Shown in pieces: positions 7,347 to 15,856 of a DNA stretch of 64,000 nt. Source of the stretch: Streptomyces ardesiacus. GTDB lineage: Bacteria; Actinomycetota; Actinomycetes; Streptomycetales; Streptomycetaceae. Made by a program: the position numbers and the translations under genes. Below the pieces are notes generated by a model. The model saw nothing but the letters and a program-made list of their open reading frames with translations, was not told the DNA's origin and did no database searches. Numbering within the stretch: position 1 is the stretch's first letter; every line of letters begins with the position of its first letter. The stretch spans positions 682,001 through 746,000 of the forward strand of contig NZ_BEWC01000008.1 of assembly GCF_003112575.1 (NCBI RefSeq). The letters are read 5' to 3'.

Positions 7347-9431
7347 CTAGCGACGGCTCCGGACCAGCAGGTACAGGAAGTAGGGCGTGCCGATCACCGC
7401 CGTCATCAGCCCCGCGCCCAGCTGGGCCGGGGCGATCACCGTGCGGCCGAGGAGGTCGGCGGCGCAGACGAGGACGGCGCCGAGCAGGACCGCCACCGGC
7501 ACCACGCGCACGTGCCGCCGGCCCACCAGGGCGCGTGCCGCGTGCGGGGCGACCAGACCGACGAAGCCGATCGTGCCCGCGCAGGCCACCGCGGTCGAGC
7601 TGAGGACCACGCTCAGCACCAGGAACCCGAGCCGCCCCGGAGCCAGCCGCAGACCGAGCAGCCGCGGGGTGTCCTCGTCCAGCGAGACCAGGTCCAGCTC
7701 GGTGCGCCGGGCGACGGCCACACCGATGCCGACGACCAGCGCCAGCGCGACGGGCACGACGTCCGGCATGGTCCGCCCGTAGGTCGAACCCGACAGCCAG
7801 GTCAGCGCCTTGGTGGCGTTGAACGGGTCGGTGAGCACGATCAGCAGACTGATCAGCGCCGCCGTCCCGGAGGCCACGCCGATGCCGACGAGGACCAGCC
7901 GGTTCTGCCGGAAACCGCCCCGGGCGGCGAGCCCGAAGACGAGGGCGGCGGTGACGGCGGACCCCGCGAAGGCTGCCCCCGCCACGCGCCAGGTCCCGGC
8001 GGCCGGCACGGTGGTCACCAGGAGCACCGCGCCCAGCGCGCCGCCGCCGGTCACCCCGAGGACGTTCGGCTCGGCGAGCGGGTTGCGGGTGACCGCCTGC
8101 ACCAGCGTGCCCGCAAGGGCCAGTGCCGCACCCGCGCACAGCGCGGCCAGCACCCGCGGCACCCGCGTGTCCAGCACGAAGGAGACGGCGCGCCCGGCCC
8201 GGCCCTGGGCCCAGTTGACGACGTCACCGAGCAGCAGTTTGGTGTCACCCACCAGCACGGCGGCGATCACGAGCCCCACCAGGACCACGACCAGGACGGC
8301 GACCGTGGCCAGGAACACCCCCCGGCCCGGGGTGCGCAGCCGGTCCGGCGCCCCCGCCCCGGCGGTGTCCCGCACCCGCAGGGCCATGGTGACCAGGAAC
8401 ACGGCGCCGACCAGGCTGGTCACCACGCCCGTGGGCACGGACACCGAGCGGTCCCCGGCGACCAGGGCCCGCAGCAGCACGTCCGAGCCGAGCACGAGGG
8501 CCGCGCCGGTGAGCGCCGCCGCCGGCATGGCCGTACGGGAGCGGCTGAAGCCGTGGAAACGGCGTGCGAGCGGGCGCACCAGGGCGGGGGCGCACAGGCC
8601 GACGAAGCCGATCGGGCCGGCGAGGGTGACCGCTGTCGCGGACAGCAGGGCCGCGAGCACGACGACCGTGACCCGGGTGGCCCGGACCGGGACGCCGAGA
8701 CCGCGGGCCGCGTCGTCGCCCAGGGCCAGCGCGTCCACCCGGCGGGCCGTCAGCAGCAGGCCGGCCAGCCCGGCCAGGGCGATCGGCAGCATCTGCAGGA
8801 CGCCGTCGAAGCCGTTCTGGGAGATGCTGCCCTGGTTCCACTGGTAGAGGCCCTCCGTCTGCTCCGGGAAGAGCAGCAGCAGCCCCTCCGTCATGGAGTT
8901 CAGGCCCAGCATCAGCGCGGTGCCCGCCAGAACGAGGCGGACGGTGCCTGTGCCCAGGCCGGACAGGCCGAGCACGACGGCCGCCGCCGCGAGGCCGCCC
9001 ACGAAGGCGACGCCGGAGGAGGCGAGCATCGGCAGCGACACGCCGGTGGCGCCGGCCAGTCCCAGCGCCAGGTAGGAACCCGCGTTCACCGCGAGGGTGT
9101 CGGGGGAGGCGAGCACGTTGCGGCTGACCGCCTGGAGCACGGCGCCGGCCATGCCCAGGACGGCGCCGACCAGCAGCCCCGCGGTCATGCGCGGCAGCCG
9201 GGAGGCGACCACGACGGACGCGTCGTCCGCGGAGGCCCGCCCGGTCAGGGCCCTGAACACCTCGGACGGTCCGACGGCGGCGGTGCCCTGGGTGATGTCG
9301 ACGACCGCGAGGACGGCGACCAGCAGGACGATCCCGGCCGTCACCGCGGCCGCGCCCGACCGGGAGGGGGGAACCGCCGGCGGACGGGCCCCGGCGGGCT
9401 CGGTCGCGGCTTCGGTTGCGGTGACGGCCAT
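7347..9431 (-). CDS. Iron-siderophore ABC permease, fused FecCD repeat
   Basis: A 694-residue inner-membrane protein made of two FecCD permease units joined head to tail (about residues 30-340 and 365-690), each with roughly ten helices, as in FhuB. Both halves keep the GxxxxPLA/NPLAEPNxLG-like and GPIGFVGL or GTIGFVGL segments where the coupling helix contacts the ATPase. One gene thus supplies the whole channel. It starts seven bases after the lipoprotein stop in the order ATPase, lipoprotein, permease. This order and the fused permease recall the Cdt siderophore importer of S. coelicolor (memory). No siderophore biosynthesis genes are present, so it may import foreign siderophores. Confidence 0.9.
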   Translation of the reverse strand: MAVTATEAATEPAGARPPAVPPSRSGAAAVTAGIVLLVAVLAVVDITQGTAAVGPSEVFRALTGRASADDASVVVASRLPRMTAGLLVGAVLGMAGAVLQAVSRNVLASPDTLAVNAGSYLALGLAGATGVSLPMLASSGVAFVGGLAAAAVVLGLSGLGTGTVRLVLAGTALMLGLNSMTEGLLLLFPEQTEGLYQWNQGSISQNGFDGVLQMLPIALAGLAGLLLTARRVDALALGDDAARGLGVPVRATRVTVVVLAALLSATAVTLAGPIGFVGLCAPALVRPLARRFHGFSRSRTAMPAAALTGAALVLGSDVLLRALVAGDRSVSVPTGVVTSLVGAVFLVTMALRVRDTAGAGAPDRLRTPGRGVFLATVAVLVVVLVGLVIAAVLVGDTKLLLGDVVNWAQGRAGRAVSFVLDTRVPRVLAALCAGAALALAGTLVQAVTRNPLAEPNVLGVTGGGALGAVLLVTTVPAAGTWRVAGAAFAGSAVTAALVFGLAARGGFRQNRLVLVGIGVASGTAALISLLIVLTDPFNATKALTWLSGSTYGRTMPDVVPVALALVVGIGVAVARRTELDLVSLDEDTPRLLGLRLAPGRLGFLVLSVVLSSTAVACAGTIGFVGLVAPHAARALVGRRHVRVVPVAVLLGAVLVCAADLLGRTVIAPAQLGAGLMTAVIGTPYFLYLLVRSRR

Positions 9432-9438
9432 GGCCCCG

Positions 9439-10422
9439 CTACTTCGTCAGGGCGCCGACGACGGAGTCGATGTACGCCTCCATCGACCCGGGACCGCCGA
9501 ACATCCAGATGCCGTCGTCGAGCCGGTGCACGTCCCCGGCCTTCACGAACGGCAGCGACTTCCAGACCGAGTTCTTCGCCAGCTCACCGGTGAACGGGGT
9601 GGCGCTCGGGTCCTCGTCGTTGCCGATGTAGGCGAACCGGGTGTCCTTGGGCAGCTTGGTCAGGCCCTCGACGTCGGTGCTGCCGAGACCGTAGGCCGCG
9701 TCGCCCTTCACCGCCCAGGCGTTCTTCAGGCCGATGGCCTCGTTGACCTCGCCGATGAGGGAGGTCGCGGTGTAGGGACGGATCGAGACCTGGTTGGAGG
9801 CGACGTAGCCGTCGGCGAAGGCGATGTTCTTGCCGCCCATCCCGGCGTCCGCCAGGGACTTCTTGCCCTCGGCGACCTTCGCCTCGAAGTCCTCGCGCAG
9901 CGACGCCGCCCGGTCCGTGGTACCGGTGGCCCGGGCGATGAGGTCGACGTTGTCGAGCATCCGGTCGATCTGCCCCGCGCCGTCGGCGGAGGTCACCTCG
10001 ATCACCGGCGCGACCTCTCGGAGCTGCTTCACGGCGGAGGGGGCGAGGTCGGTGGTGGCGACGATGAGGTCGGGGGCGAGGGAGGCGACGGTGTCCATGC
10101 TCGGCTCGCCGCGGGTGCCGATGTCCTTCGGTTCGTTCTTCAGCGGAACGGCGCTGTCCCAGGTCCGGTAGCCCTTGACGTCCGCCACGCCGACCGGGTC
10201 GACGCCGAGCGAGACGAGGCTCTCGACGACGTTCCACTCGGTGGCGACGACCTTGGTGGCCGGTCCGTCGAGCTTCACCTCGGTGCCCTTGCCGTCCTTG
10301 AGCGTGATCGCCCCGGAGGCCTTCTTCTCCGTCTTGTCGGCGGCGGGTTCGGTGGTGCCGCAGGCGGCGAGGGTGAGCGCCGCGGCGGTGGTGGCGGCCG
10401 CGGTGAGCAGGAGGCGTCTCAT
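9439..10422 (-). CDS. Siderophore-binding lipoprotein of the ABC importer
   Basis: A 327-residue extracellular solute receptor anchored by a lipid. The signal peptide ends in LTLAAC with the lipidated Cys21. The mature part has the two-lobed FepB/FhuD-type periplasmic-binding fold, with TKVVATEWNVVESLVSLGVD in the N-lobe and APDLIVATTDL typical of iron-complex receptors. It captures ferric siderophore outside the membrane and hands it to the fused permease. Its ATG overlaps the ATPase stop by four bases, so the two are translationally coupled and share the iron-box promoter. Confidence 0.88.
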   Translation of the reverse strand: MRRLLLTAAATTAAALTLAACGTTEPAADKTEKKASGAITLKDGKGTEVKLDGPATKVVATEWNVVESLVSLGVDPVGVADVKGYRTWDSAVPLKNEPKDIGTRGEPSMDTVASLAPDLIVATTDLAPSAVKQLREVAPVIEVTSADGAGQIDRMLDNVDLIARATGTTDRAASLREDFEAKVAEGKKSLADAGMGGKNIAFADGYVASNQVSIRPYTATSLIGEVNEAIGLKNAWAVKGDAAYGLGSTDVEGLTKLPKDTRFAYIGNDEDPSATPFTGELAKNSVWKSLPFVKAGDVHRLDDGIWMFGGPGSMEAYIDSVVGALTK

Positions 10423-11282
10423 GAGGTGGTGCCGAGCCTTTCGGGGGTGCGTATGTGGTGGCGGCCGACCGGGCGGGTGCGCAGCCGGCCGGTGAGGGGG
10501 TCGGTGTCGACGTCGATGCGGATGCCGTAGACGGCGGTCAGGCGCTCGGGCGTCAGTACGTCCTCGGGCGTGCCGTCGGCGACGATCCGGCCCGCTTCGA
10601 GCAGCGTGATCCGGTCGGCGACGGCCGCCGCCTGGTCGAGGTCGTGCAGGACGACTCCGACGGCGATGCCGTGAACGTCCGCCAGGTCGCGGATCAGGTC
10701 GAGCAGTTCGACCTGGTAGCGCAGGTCGAGGTAGGTCGTGGGTTCGTCCAGGAGCAGTACGCCGGTCTCCTGGGCGAGGCAGCTCGCGAGCCACACGCGC
10801 TGCAGCTGTCCGCCGGAGAGGTGGTCGGCGCCCCGGTCGGCGAGGCCGTCGACGCCGGTGAGCGCGAGCGCCCGGTCCACGGCGGCCGGACCGTCCGGAT
10901 CGGGCCGCCCCCAGCGGCCCCGGTACGGATAGCGGCCGAACTCGACGACGTCCCGCACGGTCAGCCCGCCGGGCGTCGGCCGCGCCTGGGTCAGCAGGGC
11001 GACGTACCGCGAGAACTCACGGGACGTCAGCGCCAGCGCGTCGGTCGTGCCGTCGATGTCGATCGTGGCGCTGCGCGCCCGCTGCAGCCGTGCGACGGTC
11101 CGCAGCAGTGTGGACTTGCCGCTGCCGTTGGGGCCGACCAGGACGGTCACTTCGCCGGGCCTGAGCCTGACTCCCGCGTCGTGCACGACATCCACGCCGT
11201 CGTACGCGACGGTCACGCCCGTCGCCGACAGCTCATGACCGCGCAGGCGCGGGGTACCGGCTGCGTCTTCTGCTGATCTCAC
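10419..11282 (-). CDS. Siderophore ABC transporter ATPase (FecE-type)
   Basis: A 287-residue ATP-binding subunit that powers siderophore import at the cytoplasmic membrane face. Walker A is GPNGSGKST (residues 50-58), the signature is LSGGQ, Walker B is VLLLDEPT, followed by the D-loop TYLDL and switch His in LHDLDQA. It is first in the transport operon, five bases downstream of an almost perfect iron box, so expression should fall when iron is plentiful through a DmdR/IdeR-type repressor. The next two genes follow with an overlap and a seven-base gap. Confidence 0.92.
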   Translation of the reverse strand: MRSAEDAAGTPRLRGHELSATGVTVAYDGVDVVHDAGVRLRPGEVTVLVGPNGSGKSTLLRTVARLQRARSATIDIDGTTDALALTSREFSRYVALLTQARPTPGGLTVRDVVEFGRYPYRGRWGRPDPDGPAAVDRALALTGVDGLADRGADHLSGGQLQRVWLASCLAQETGVLLLDEPTTYLDLRYQVELLDLIRDLADVHGIAVGVVLHDLDQAAAVADRITLLEAGRIVADGTPEDVLTPERLTAVYGIRIDVDTDPLTGRLRTRPVGRHHIRTPERLGTTS

Positions 11283-11287
11283 GCAAC

Positions 11288-11306
11288 GAAGGTTAGCCTA
11301 ACCTAA
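11288..11306 (-). promoter_or_regulatory. Iron box (DmdR/IdeR site) of the siderophore transporter
   Basis: On the minus strand TTAGGTTAGGCTAACCTTC, 17 of 19 bases of the symmetric iron box, with a perfect 15-base core palindrome AGGTTAGCCTAACCT. It sits directly in front of the ATPase start, so the Fe-loaded repressor would block transcription start. Confidence 0.88.
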
Positions 11307-11320
11307 AAAGCACTGGTAGA

Positions 11321-11344
11321 GGCGGGGCTCACACGGGCCCCGCC
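11321..11344 (-). terminator. Hairpin between the PPOX gene and the siderophore operon
   Basis: GGCGGGGC and GCCCCGCC arms with an eight-base loop, about 40 bases past the PPOX stop. It would separate that gene from the transporter operon, in keeping with each having its own iron box. Confidence 0.5.
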
Positions 11345-11385
11345 GCAGCCCCCTCCGTGCGCTCGTCCTCGTCGGGGCGAAGGGA

Positions 11386-12039
11386 TCAACTCGCCCTCTG
11401 TGGACGGGATTTCCACAGACCCGCCCGGTTCAGGGACATCGGGCAGTGGAGGTAGATCTCGTCGATCTCCAGGAGCAGGGCCAGCTCCGGGCGCCTTCCG
11501 TCCCGCGTCATCGCGTCGAAGAAGGGGGCGTCGGTGAGGATGCGCGCCCGGCCGTTGACCCGGAGCACCTCCTTGCCGCCCGGGATCAGGTAGAGCAGTC
11601 CGGCGTGCGGATTGTCGAGGATGTTGTGGAAGCTGTCCCCGCGCCGGTTGCCCGGCCGGTCCGGCAGGGCGAGGGTGCGGGAGTCGAGGACGTGGGTGAA
11701 GCCGGGCGCGTCGCCGCGGGGCGACACGTCGCAGTTGCCGCCCGCGTCGGAGGTCGCCAGCAGGCAGAAGGGGGAGCGCGCCAGGATGTCCCGGTCGTCG
11801 TCCGTGAGGCGGTCGTGCACCTTGTCGATGACGACGGGCCAGGGCTCGCCCAGCAGCTCGCGCAGGTGCGCGCGGGAGCCGAGTTCGACCCAGCCCTTTT
11901 CGCCGGCGGCGGTGTCGGCGGCGGTGTCGGCGCCCGGCCGGTCGCCGGCCGTGTCGGTCGTGTGCGGCAAGGCCGGCTCCCCAGTGTGCTCGCGGAACTG
12001 CCGGAAGAAGGGCTTCCGGTGTTGTTGCACACGAAACAT
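11386..12039 (-). CDS. PPOX-class FMN flavoprotein under iron-box control
   Basis: A 217-residue protein of the pyridoxamine 5'-phosphate oxidase-like split-barrel family, close to the MSMEG_1061 type. Indicators are the segment LLATSDAGGNCDVSPRGDAP, the GNRRGDSFHNIL segment and the LRVNGRARILTD strand, which form the flavin pocket in relatives. Members bind FMN or F420 and reduce small molecules; this one's substrate is unknown. Its ATG lies only 9 bases from an iron box and has no clear ribosome site, so it may be leaderless. Iron-starvation control beside a siderophore importer suggests a role in iron release or redox balance (inference). Confidence 0.72.
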   Translation of the reverse strand: MFRVQQHRKPFFRQFREHTGEPALPHTTDTAGDRPGADTAADTAAGEKGWVELGSRAHLRELLGEPWPVVIDKVHDRLTDDDRDILARSPFCLLATSDAGGNCDVSPRGDAPGFTHVLDSRTLALPDRPGNRRGDSFHNILDNPHAGLLYLIPGGKEVLRVNGRARILTDAPFFDAMTRDGRRPELALLLEIDEIYLHCPMSLNRAGLWKSRPQRAS

Positions 12040-12048
12040 TATCCGATG

Positions 12049-12067
12049 TTAGGTTCGCCTTACCTTC
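12049..12067 (-). promoter_or_regulatory. Second iron box, upstream of the PPOX gene
   Basis: The + strand reads TTAGGTTCGCCTTACCTTC, keeping TTAGGTT and most of the symmetric CCTTACCT half. It is weaker than the transporter box but correctly placed, ending 10 bases from the PPOX start codon. Confidence 0.68.
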
Positions 12068-12072
12068 GCACC

Positions 12073-12864
12073 TCAGGGAATGCGCGCCACCCCCGCGTAG
12101 ATGCCGCTCTCCTCCGGCGCGGGCGGTTCCTGGCCCTCGCCGGACCACTCGGTGGCCGTCACCAGGCCCGGCGGCACCAGCTCCAGGCCGTCGAAGAAGC
12201 GGGCCACCTCCGCCCGGGTGCGGAAGCCGAGCCTGATGCCGCCCTTGGCGTACTGGTCGATCACCTGCTCCGCCAGCTCGGGGAAGAGGTCGATCGCGGC
12301 GTGCGACAGGACCAGGTGGCTGCCGGACGGCAGGCTCTCCACCAGCCCCCGGACGATGCCGTGGGCGTCCTGGTCGTCCGGGACGAAGTGCATCAGGGCG
12401 ATCAGCGACAGCGCGATCGGCCGGTCGAAGTCCAGTATCCCGTGGGCGTGCCGCACGATCTCGTCCGGTTCGCGCACGTCGGCCTGGATGTAGTCCGTGG
12501 CCCCCTCGGGACTGCTGACCAGCAGGGCCTCCGCGTGCCGCAGCACGATCGGGTCGTTGTCGGCGTAGACGACCCGGGCCGTCGGCACCGTCCGCTGGAC
12601 GATCTGGTGCAGGTTGGGCTCGGTCGGGATGCCCGTGCCGATGTCCAGGAACTGGTCGATGCCCCGCGCGGCCAGGTGTGCCGCCGCCCGGTTCATGAAC
12701 GCGCGGTTCTGCCGCGCCGCGTCCCGCGCCTGGGGCGGCAGCGTCTCGCCCACCGCCTCGTCGACCGGGTAGTTGTCCTTGCCGCCCAGCAGCCAGTCGT
12801 AGACCCGCGCGGGATGGGCCCGGCCCGTGTCGATGTGGGGAGGCCGGGAATGGTCCGTCGTCAT
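12073..12864 (-). CDS. SAM-dependent methyltransferase, DUF574/PF04672 type
   Basis: A 263-residue protein of the large Streptomyces family opened by IDTGRAHPARVYDWLLGGKD, in which the tract ARVYDWLLGGKDN is diagnostic. The SAM-binding loop is FLDIGTGIPTEPN, followed by VVYADNDPIVL, where the acidic residue contacts ribose. The substrate is not known for any close relative, although many genomes carry dozens of copies. It is transcribed towards the iron-regulated PPOX gene and ends just before that gene's iron box, but the promoter arrangement suggests a separate unit. Confidence 0.85.
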   Translation of the reverse strand: MTTDHSRPPHIDTGRAHPARVYDWLLGGKDNYPVDEAVGETLPPQARDAARQNRAFMNRAAAHLAARGIDQFLDIGTGIPTEPNLHQIVQRTVPTARVVYADNDPIVLRHAEALLVSSPEGATDYIQADVREPDEIVRHAHGILDFDRPIALSLIALMHFVPDDQDAHGIVRGLVESLPSGSHLVLSHAAIDLFPELAEQVIDQYAKGGIRLGFRTRAEVARFFDGLELVPPGLVTATEWSGEGQEPPAPEESGIYAGVARIP

Positions 12865-12978
12865 GGCAGGCTCCGTGCTCCGGGAGGTGACGCTCCGCCG
12901 CAGTTCCCGATCATCGTAGCGCCGTGACGCCGTGCCATGTGCCGCGCGGACGAGGGACGTTGCCCGCGCTCCCGGGGC

Positions 12979-13620
12979 TCAGCCGGCCTCCCGGCGCAGG
13001 GTGCGCGGCGGACGGTGGCTCCAGGCGCGGTCGGCGTCGGTGATCTCGCGCAGCACCCGGGCCGGAGTCCCGGCGACGACCGTCATCGGCGGCACGTGCG
13101 CGGTCACCACGCTGCCCGCGCCGACCACCGACCCCCGGCCGACGGTCACCCCCGGCATGATCAGCGCGCCGGCCCCGATCCACACGTCGTCCTCGATGCG
13201 CACCGGCGCGGAGAACTGCGTGCCGTCCCGGCGCAGGTCGGGATGGACGGGGTGGCCGGTCGTGCTGACCGTCACGTGCGGGGCGAACATCACCCGGTTC
13301 CCGACGAAGACCTCGACGTCGTCGACGAGCGTGAGGCCGAAGTTGGCGTACACGTCGTCGCCCAGGTGGGTCCGGCTGCCGTAGGCCACGTGCAGCGGCG
13401 GCTCGATCCACACCCCGGTGCCGAGCGCGGCGAGCATCTCCTCCAGGAGCGCCCGGCGGCCCTCCTCGTCCCGTGCGCCGGTCCGGTTGTAGGCGTCGGC
13501 CAGCTCCTTGCCGCGCAGCCGCTCCTCCGCCAGGCCCACCAGGCCCGGGGCGCCGTCCGAGTAGAGCTCCTGGGCCGCCATTCTGCGGCGGACCTCGAGT
13601 TCACGGGGGTCGGTGGGCAC
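12979..13620 (-). CDS. Maltose/galactoside O-acetyltransferase family (hexapeptide repeat)
   Basis: A 213-residue left-handed beta-helix acetyltransferase of the Maa/LacA/NodL group, which moves acetyl from acetyl-CoA to a sugar hydroxyl. Residues 5-60 form the Maa N-terminal domain; the hexapeptide repeats run through VWIGAGALIMPGVTVGRGSV. The catalytic His is likely in STTGHPVHP. The GTG start has AGGAG five bases upstream. It follows the galactan-degrading locus in the same direction, past a hairpin, so a role in acetylating unusable galactosides is possible but unproven. Confidence 0.82.
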   Translation of the reverse strand: MPTDPRELEVRRRMAAQELYSDGAPGLVGLAEERLRGKELADAYNRTGARDEEGRRALLEEMLAALGTGVWIEPPLHVAYGSRTHLGDDVYANFGLTLVDDVEVFVGNRVMFAPHVTVSTTGHPVHPDLRRDGTQFSAPVRIEDDVWIGAGALIMPGVTVGRGSVVGAGSVVTAHVPPMTVVAGTPARVLREITDADRAWSHRPPRTLRREAG

Positions 13621-13650
13621 GGGATCTCCTCGTGGTGGTGGGGGAGGGGC

Positions 13651-13694
13651 GGCGGCCCCGTCCGCGTCTTCGTGGCGGCGCGGACGGGACCGCC
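13651..13694 (-). terminator. Hairpin terminator after the GH30 gene
   Basis: Sixteen-base arms (GGCGGCCCCGTCCGCG and CGCGGACGGGACCGCC, one mismatch) with a 12-base loop, ten bases past the GH30 stop. Confidence 0.6.
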
Positions 13695-13703
13695 GGGGGG
13701 GCG

Positions 13704-15737
13704 TCAGCCGGCGGACACGTCCGTCAGCGTCCAGCGCTGGTTGGCGCCCGAGTTGGGCGGCCAGGTCGTGACGGCCGCGCCCTCGTGGGTCGCCTGGCCG
13801 CCGACTTCGAGCAGGCGCCCGGTGGCCGCGTTGACCAGGGTCCAGGTGCCGTCGCCGGTGGTCGACGCCAGCCACTCGGCGGCCGCGTCGCGTCCGCCCC
13901 TGTCGGGCTCGGCCACCGGGACGTCGTCCCGCACGGCCAGGCGCGTGCCGTCCCCCGGCCGGGTGAAGACGTACCGGTCGCGGGCCCCGCCGTCGTGGCG
14001 CACCGCGCTCAGCCGCCACTGCCCGGCGCCCGCGTCGGCTCCGCCGCCGAGCACCAGGCCGGTGCCGTCCCCGGCCACGGTGACGGCCTTTCCGCTCTGC
14101 ACGCCGGTCAGCGTGTAGGTGTGGCCCTTGCGCAGCGTGGCGGCGTCCTTCGCGACGCCCGAGACGCCCTCTATCGCGAAGGAGGTGACGGACTGGGCGG
14201 GCACGGTGAAGGTCGCCGTGCGGTCGCTGACCCGGATCGGGGCCCGCCGCTCCAGCGTGCCGTCGGCACTGGTGACGACCGGGGTGACGGTGGCCCGGCG
14301 GCTCACGTCACGGAACCTGGACAGGTCGACGGTGACGGTGCGGGCCTCGGTGGTGCGGTTGACGTGGACCAGGGAGGCGCCCTGGCCGTCGCGGGTGACG
14401 GCGGCGGCGCTGGAGGTGTCGTCCGTCGCGATCAGCCGGTCGCCGGGCTTGATGAAGTGGGTGAAGTTGCGGGCGGTGTCGAACTTGGTGTTGGTGCGGA
14501 TCGGGCAGGTCTCCAGCGTGTCCCCGGCGGTGCAGTCGAACGGGAGCTGGATGCTGCCCCAGTTGCCGCCCTTCGCGGACTCGCCGCCCGGCTTCATGTT
14601 GTCGTAGTCCTCGACGGGCTGCCAGAACACCCAGGCACGCGGCTCCAGTTCGCGCAGGTCGTCGACGATCTGCTGGGCGAGGCCGAGACCCGGCCGCATG
14701 TCCTCGAAGTCCTGGCCGTCGCCCCAGTCGCCGCCCACCTCGCTCATCCACAGGGGCTTGTCCGCGGCCTTGGCGAGGTCCCGCACGGTGGTGCGCTGCC
14801 CGGTGCCGTAGGTGTGGACGTTCATCTGGCCGACGAGGGCGCGGTCGGCCGCGGAGTAGGCGCTCCAGTTCTTCGCGAAGGTCCCCGGGTTGGTCTCGTC
14901 CATCGCCGAGACGTCCGCCTTGACCTTCGCCTTCCGCAGCGCCGGGGCGAGGGCCTGCAGCACCTTGCGTTGCAGGTCGGGACCCATGTGGGCCCCTTCC
15001 TGCCGGCCGCCGACGGGCTCGCCGTCCGCGCCGAGCCGGGTGCCCCAGTACGGGGTGTTGGGCTCGTTGAAGGGGTCCACGGTGTCGACCCGGATGCCCT
15101 CGGCCTTCTCCAGCCGGCGGGTCGCGCCCGCGAGATACGCGGCGAAGTCGTCCACCGACTCGGGCCTGAGCTGGTCGGCGGAGGAGTCGAAGCCGCCGGA
15201 GACGTATCCGCTGACGGTCATGAACCAGGGCGGGGAGTTGCTGAACGTCTCCCAGTGGTCGATGTCGTCCTTGATGCGCTGGACCCACCAGCGCTGGGTG
15301 GCGTCGGCGTCCTCGTTCCAGTCGGCCGGGTCGTCGGCGCTCCACCAGTCGGTGTCCTCGCGCGTGGTGCCCGCGGGCGCGTTCCACCAGCCCTCGACCG
15401 CGCCGCCGGCCCGCAGGTAGTCCGCGACGTCCGGCGCGTTGCCGCCGCCGATGTTGTACCGGGCGATGTTCAGGCCCAGCCCGTCGTCGTCGAACAGCAG
15501 CCGGGCCAGCTTCTCGCGGATCTCGGGCGGGTAGTCGCCGGTGGCGTTGGCGAACCAGACCAGGCTGGTGCCCCAGCCCTCGAACTCCTCCTGCTGGTAC
15601 GAGGGGTCCGGCCGCACCGTGACGGAGGCGGCGGCCGGTGCGGCCTGGGCGGGGGTGCCGAGCAGGGCGGCCCCGGTGGCCAGGGAGGTCAGAACAGCGG
15701 CCCCGAGGAGGCGTCTGCTGCGGGTACGGCGTGCCAT
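13704..15737 (-). CDS. Secreted GH30 glycanase with C-terminal ricin-type lectin domain
   Basis: A 677-residue extracellular enzyme of glycoside hydrolase family 30, most like the endo-beta-1,6-galactanases of Streptomyces (subfamily 5 by memory). A signal peptide ends near residue 32 (TPAQAA). The TIM barrel contains the acid/base Glu225 in DPFNEPN and nucleophile Glu333 in WMSEVGGDWG; a beta-sandwich side domain follows. The last 130 residues have QW-type repeats (GQWRLSAV, NQRWTLTD) of a CBM13/ricin fold that binds galactans. GGGAG precedes the ATG. It lies behind a terminator after the GH42 gene, so it probably has its own promoter; together they would degrade type II arabinogalactan side chains. 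Confidence 0.82.
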   Translation of the reverse strand: MARRTRSRRLLGAAVLTSLATGAALLGTPAQAAPAAASVTVRPDPSYQQEEFEGWGTSLVWFANATGDYPPEIREKLARLLFDDDGLGLNIARYNIGGGNAPDVADYLRAGGAVEGWWNAPAGTTREDTDWWSADDPADWNEDADATQRWWVQRIKDDIDHWETFSNSPPWFMTVSGYVSGGFDSSADQLRPESVDDFAAYLAGATRRLEKAEGIRVDTVDPFNEPNTPYWGTRLGADGEPVGGRQEGAHMGPDLQRKVLQALAPALRKAKVKADVSAMDETNPGTFAKNWSAYSAADRALVGQMNVHTYGTGQRTTVRDLAKAADKPLWMSEVGGDWGDGQDFEDMRPGLGLAQQIVDDLRELEPRAWVFWQPVEDYDNMKPGGESAKGGNWGSIQLPFDCTAGDTLETCPIRTNTKFDTARNFTHFIKPGDRLIATDDTSSAAAVTRDGQGASLVHVNRTTEARTVTVDLSRFRDVSRRATVTPVVTSADGTLERRAPIRVSDRTATFTVPAQSVTSFAIEGVSGVAKDAATLRKGHTYTLTGVQSGKAVTVAGDGTGLVLGGGADAGAGQWRLSAVRHDGGARDRYVFTRPGDGTRLAVRDDVPVAEPDRGGRDAAAEWLASTTGDGTWTLVNAATGRLLEVGGQATHEGAAVTTWPPNSGANQRWTLTDVSAG

Positions 15738-15808
15738 CGTGTGCTCCCAACGGAAAGGTGTGGTCGCTGCGGTGGCCCCCTCCGCCCGGCCGGGGCAGGA
15801 GGGGACGG

Positions 15809-15837
15809 CCCCGGAGCGGCCGCGTGCCGCTCCGGGG
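15809..15837 (-). terminator. Hairpin terminator after the GH42 gene
   Basis: Perfect 12-base arms (CCCCGGAGCGGC) around a five-base loop, 20 bases past the beta-galactosidase stop and before the GH30 gene. Confidence 0.65.
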
Positions 15838-15856
15838 TGTCGGGGGGCGGGGGAGA

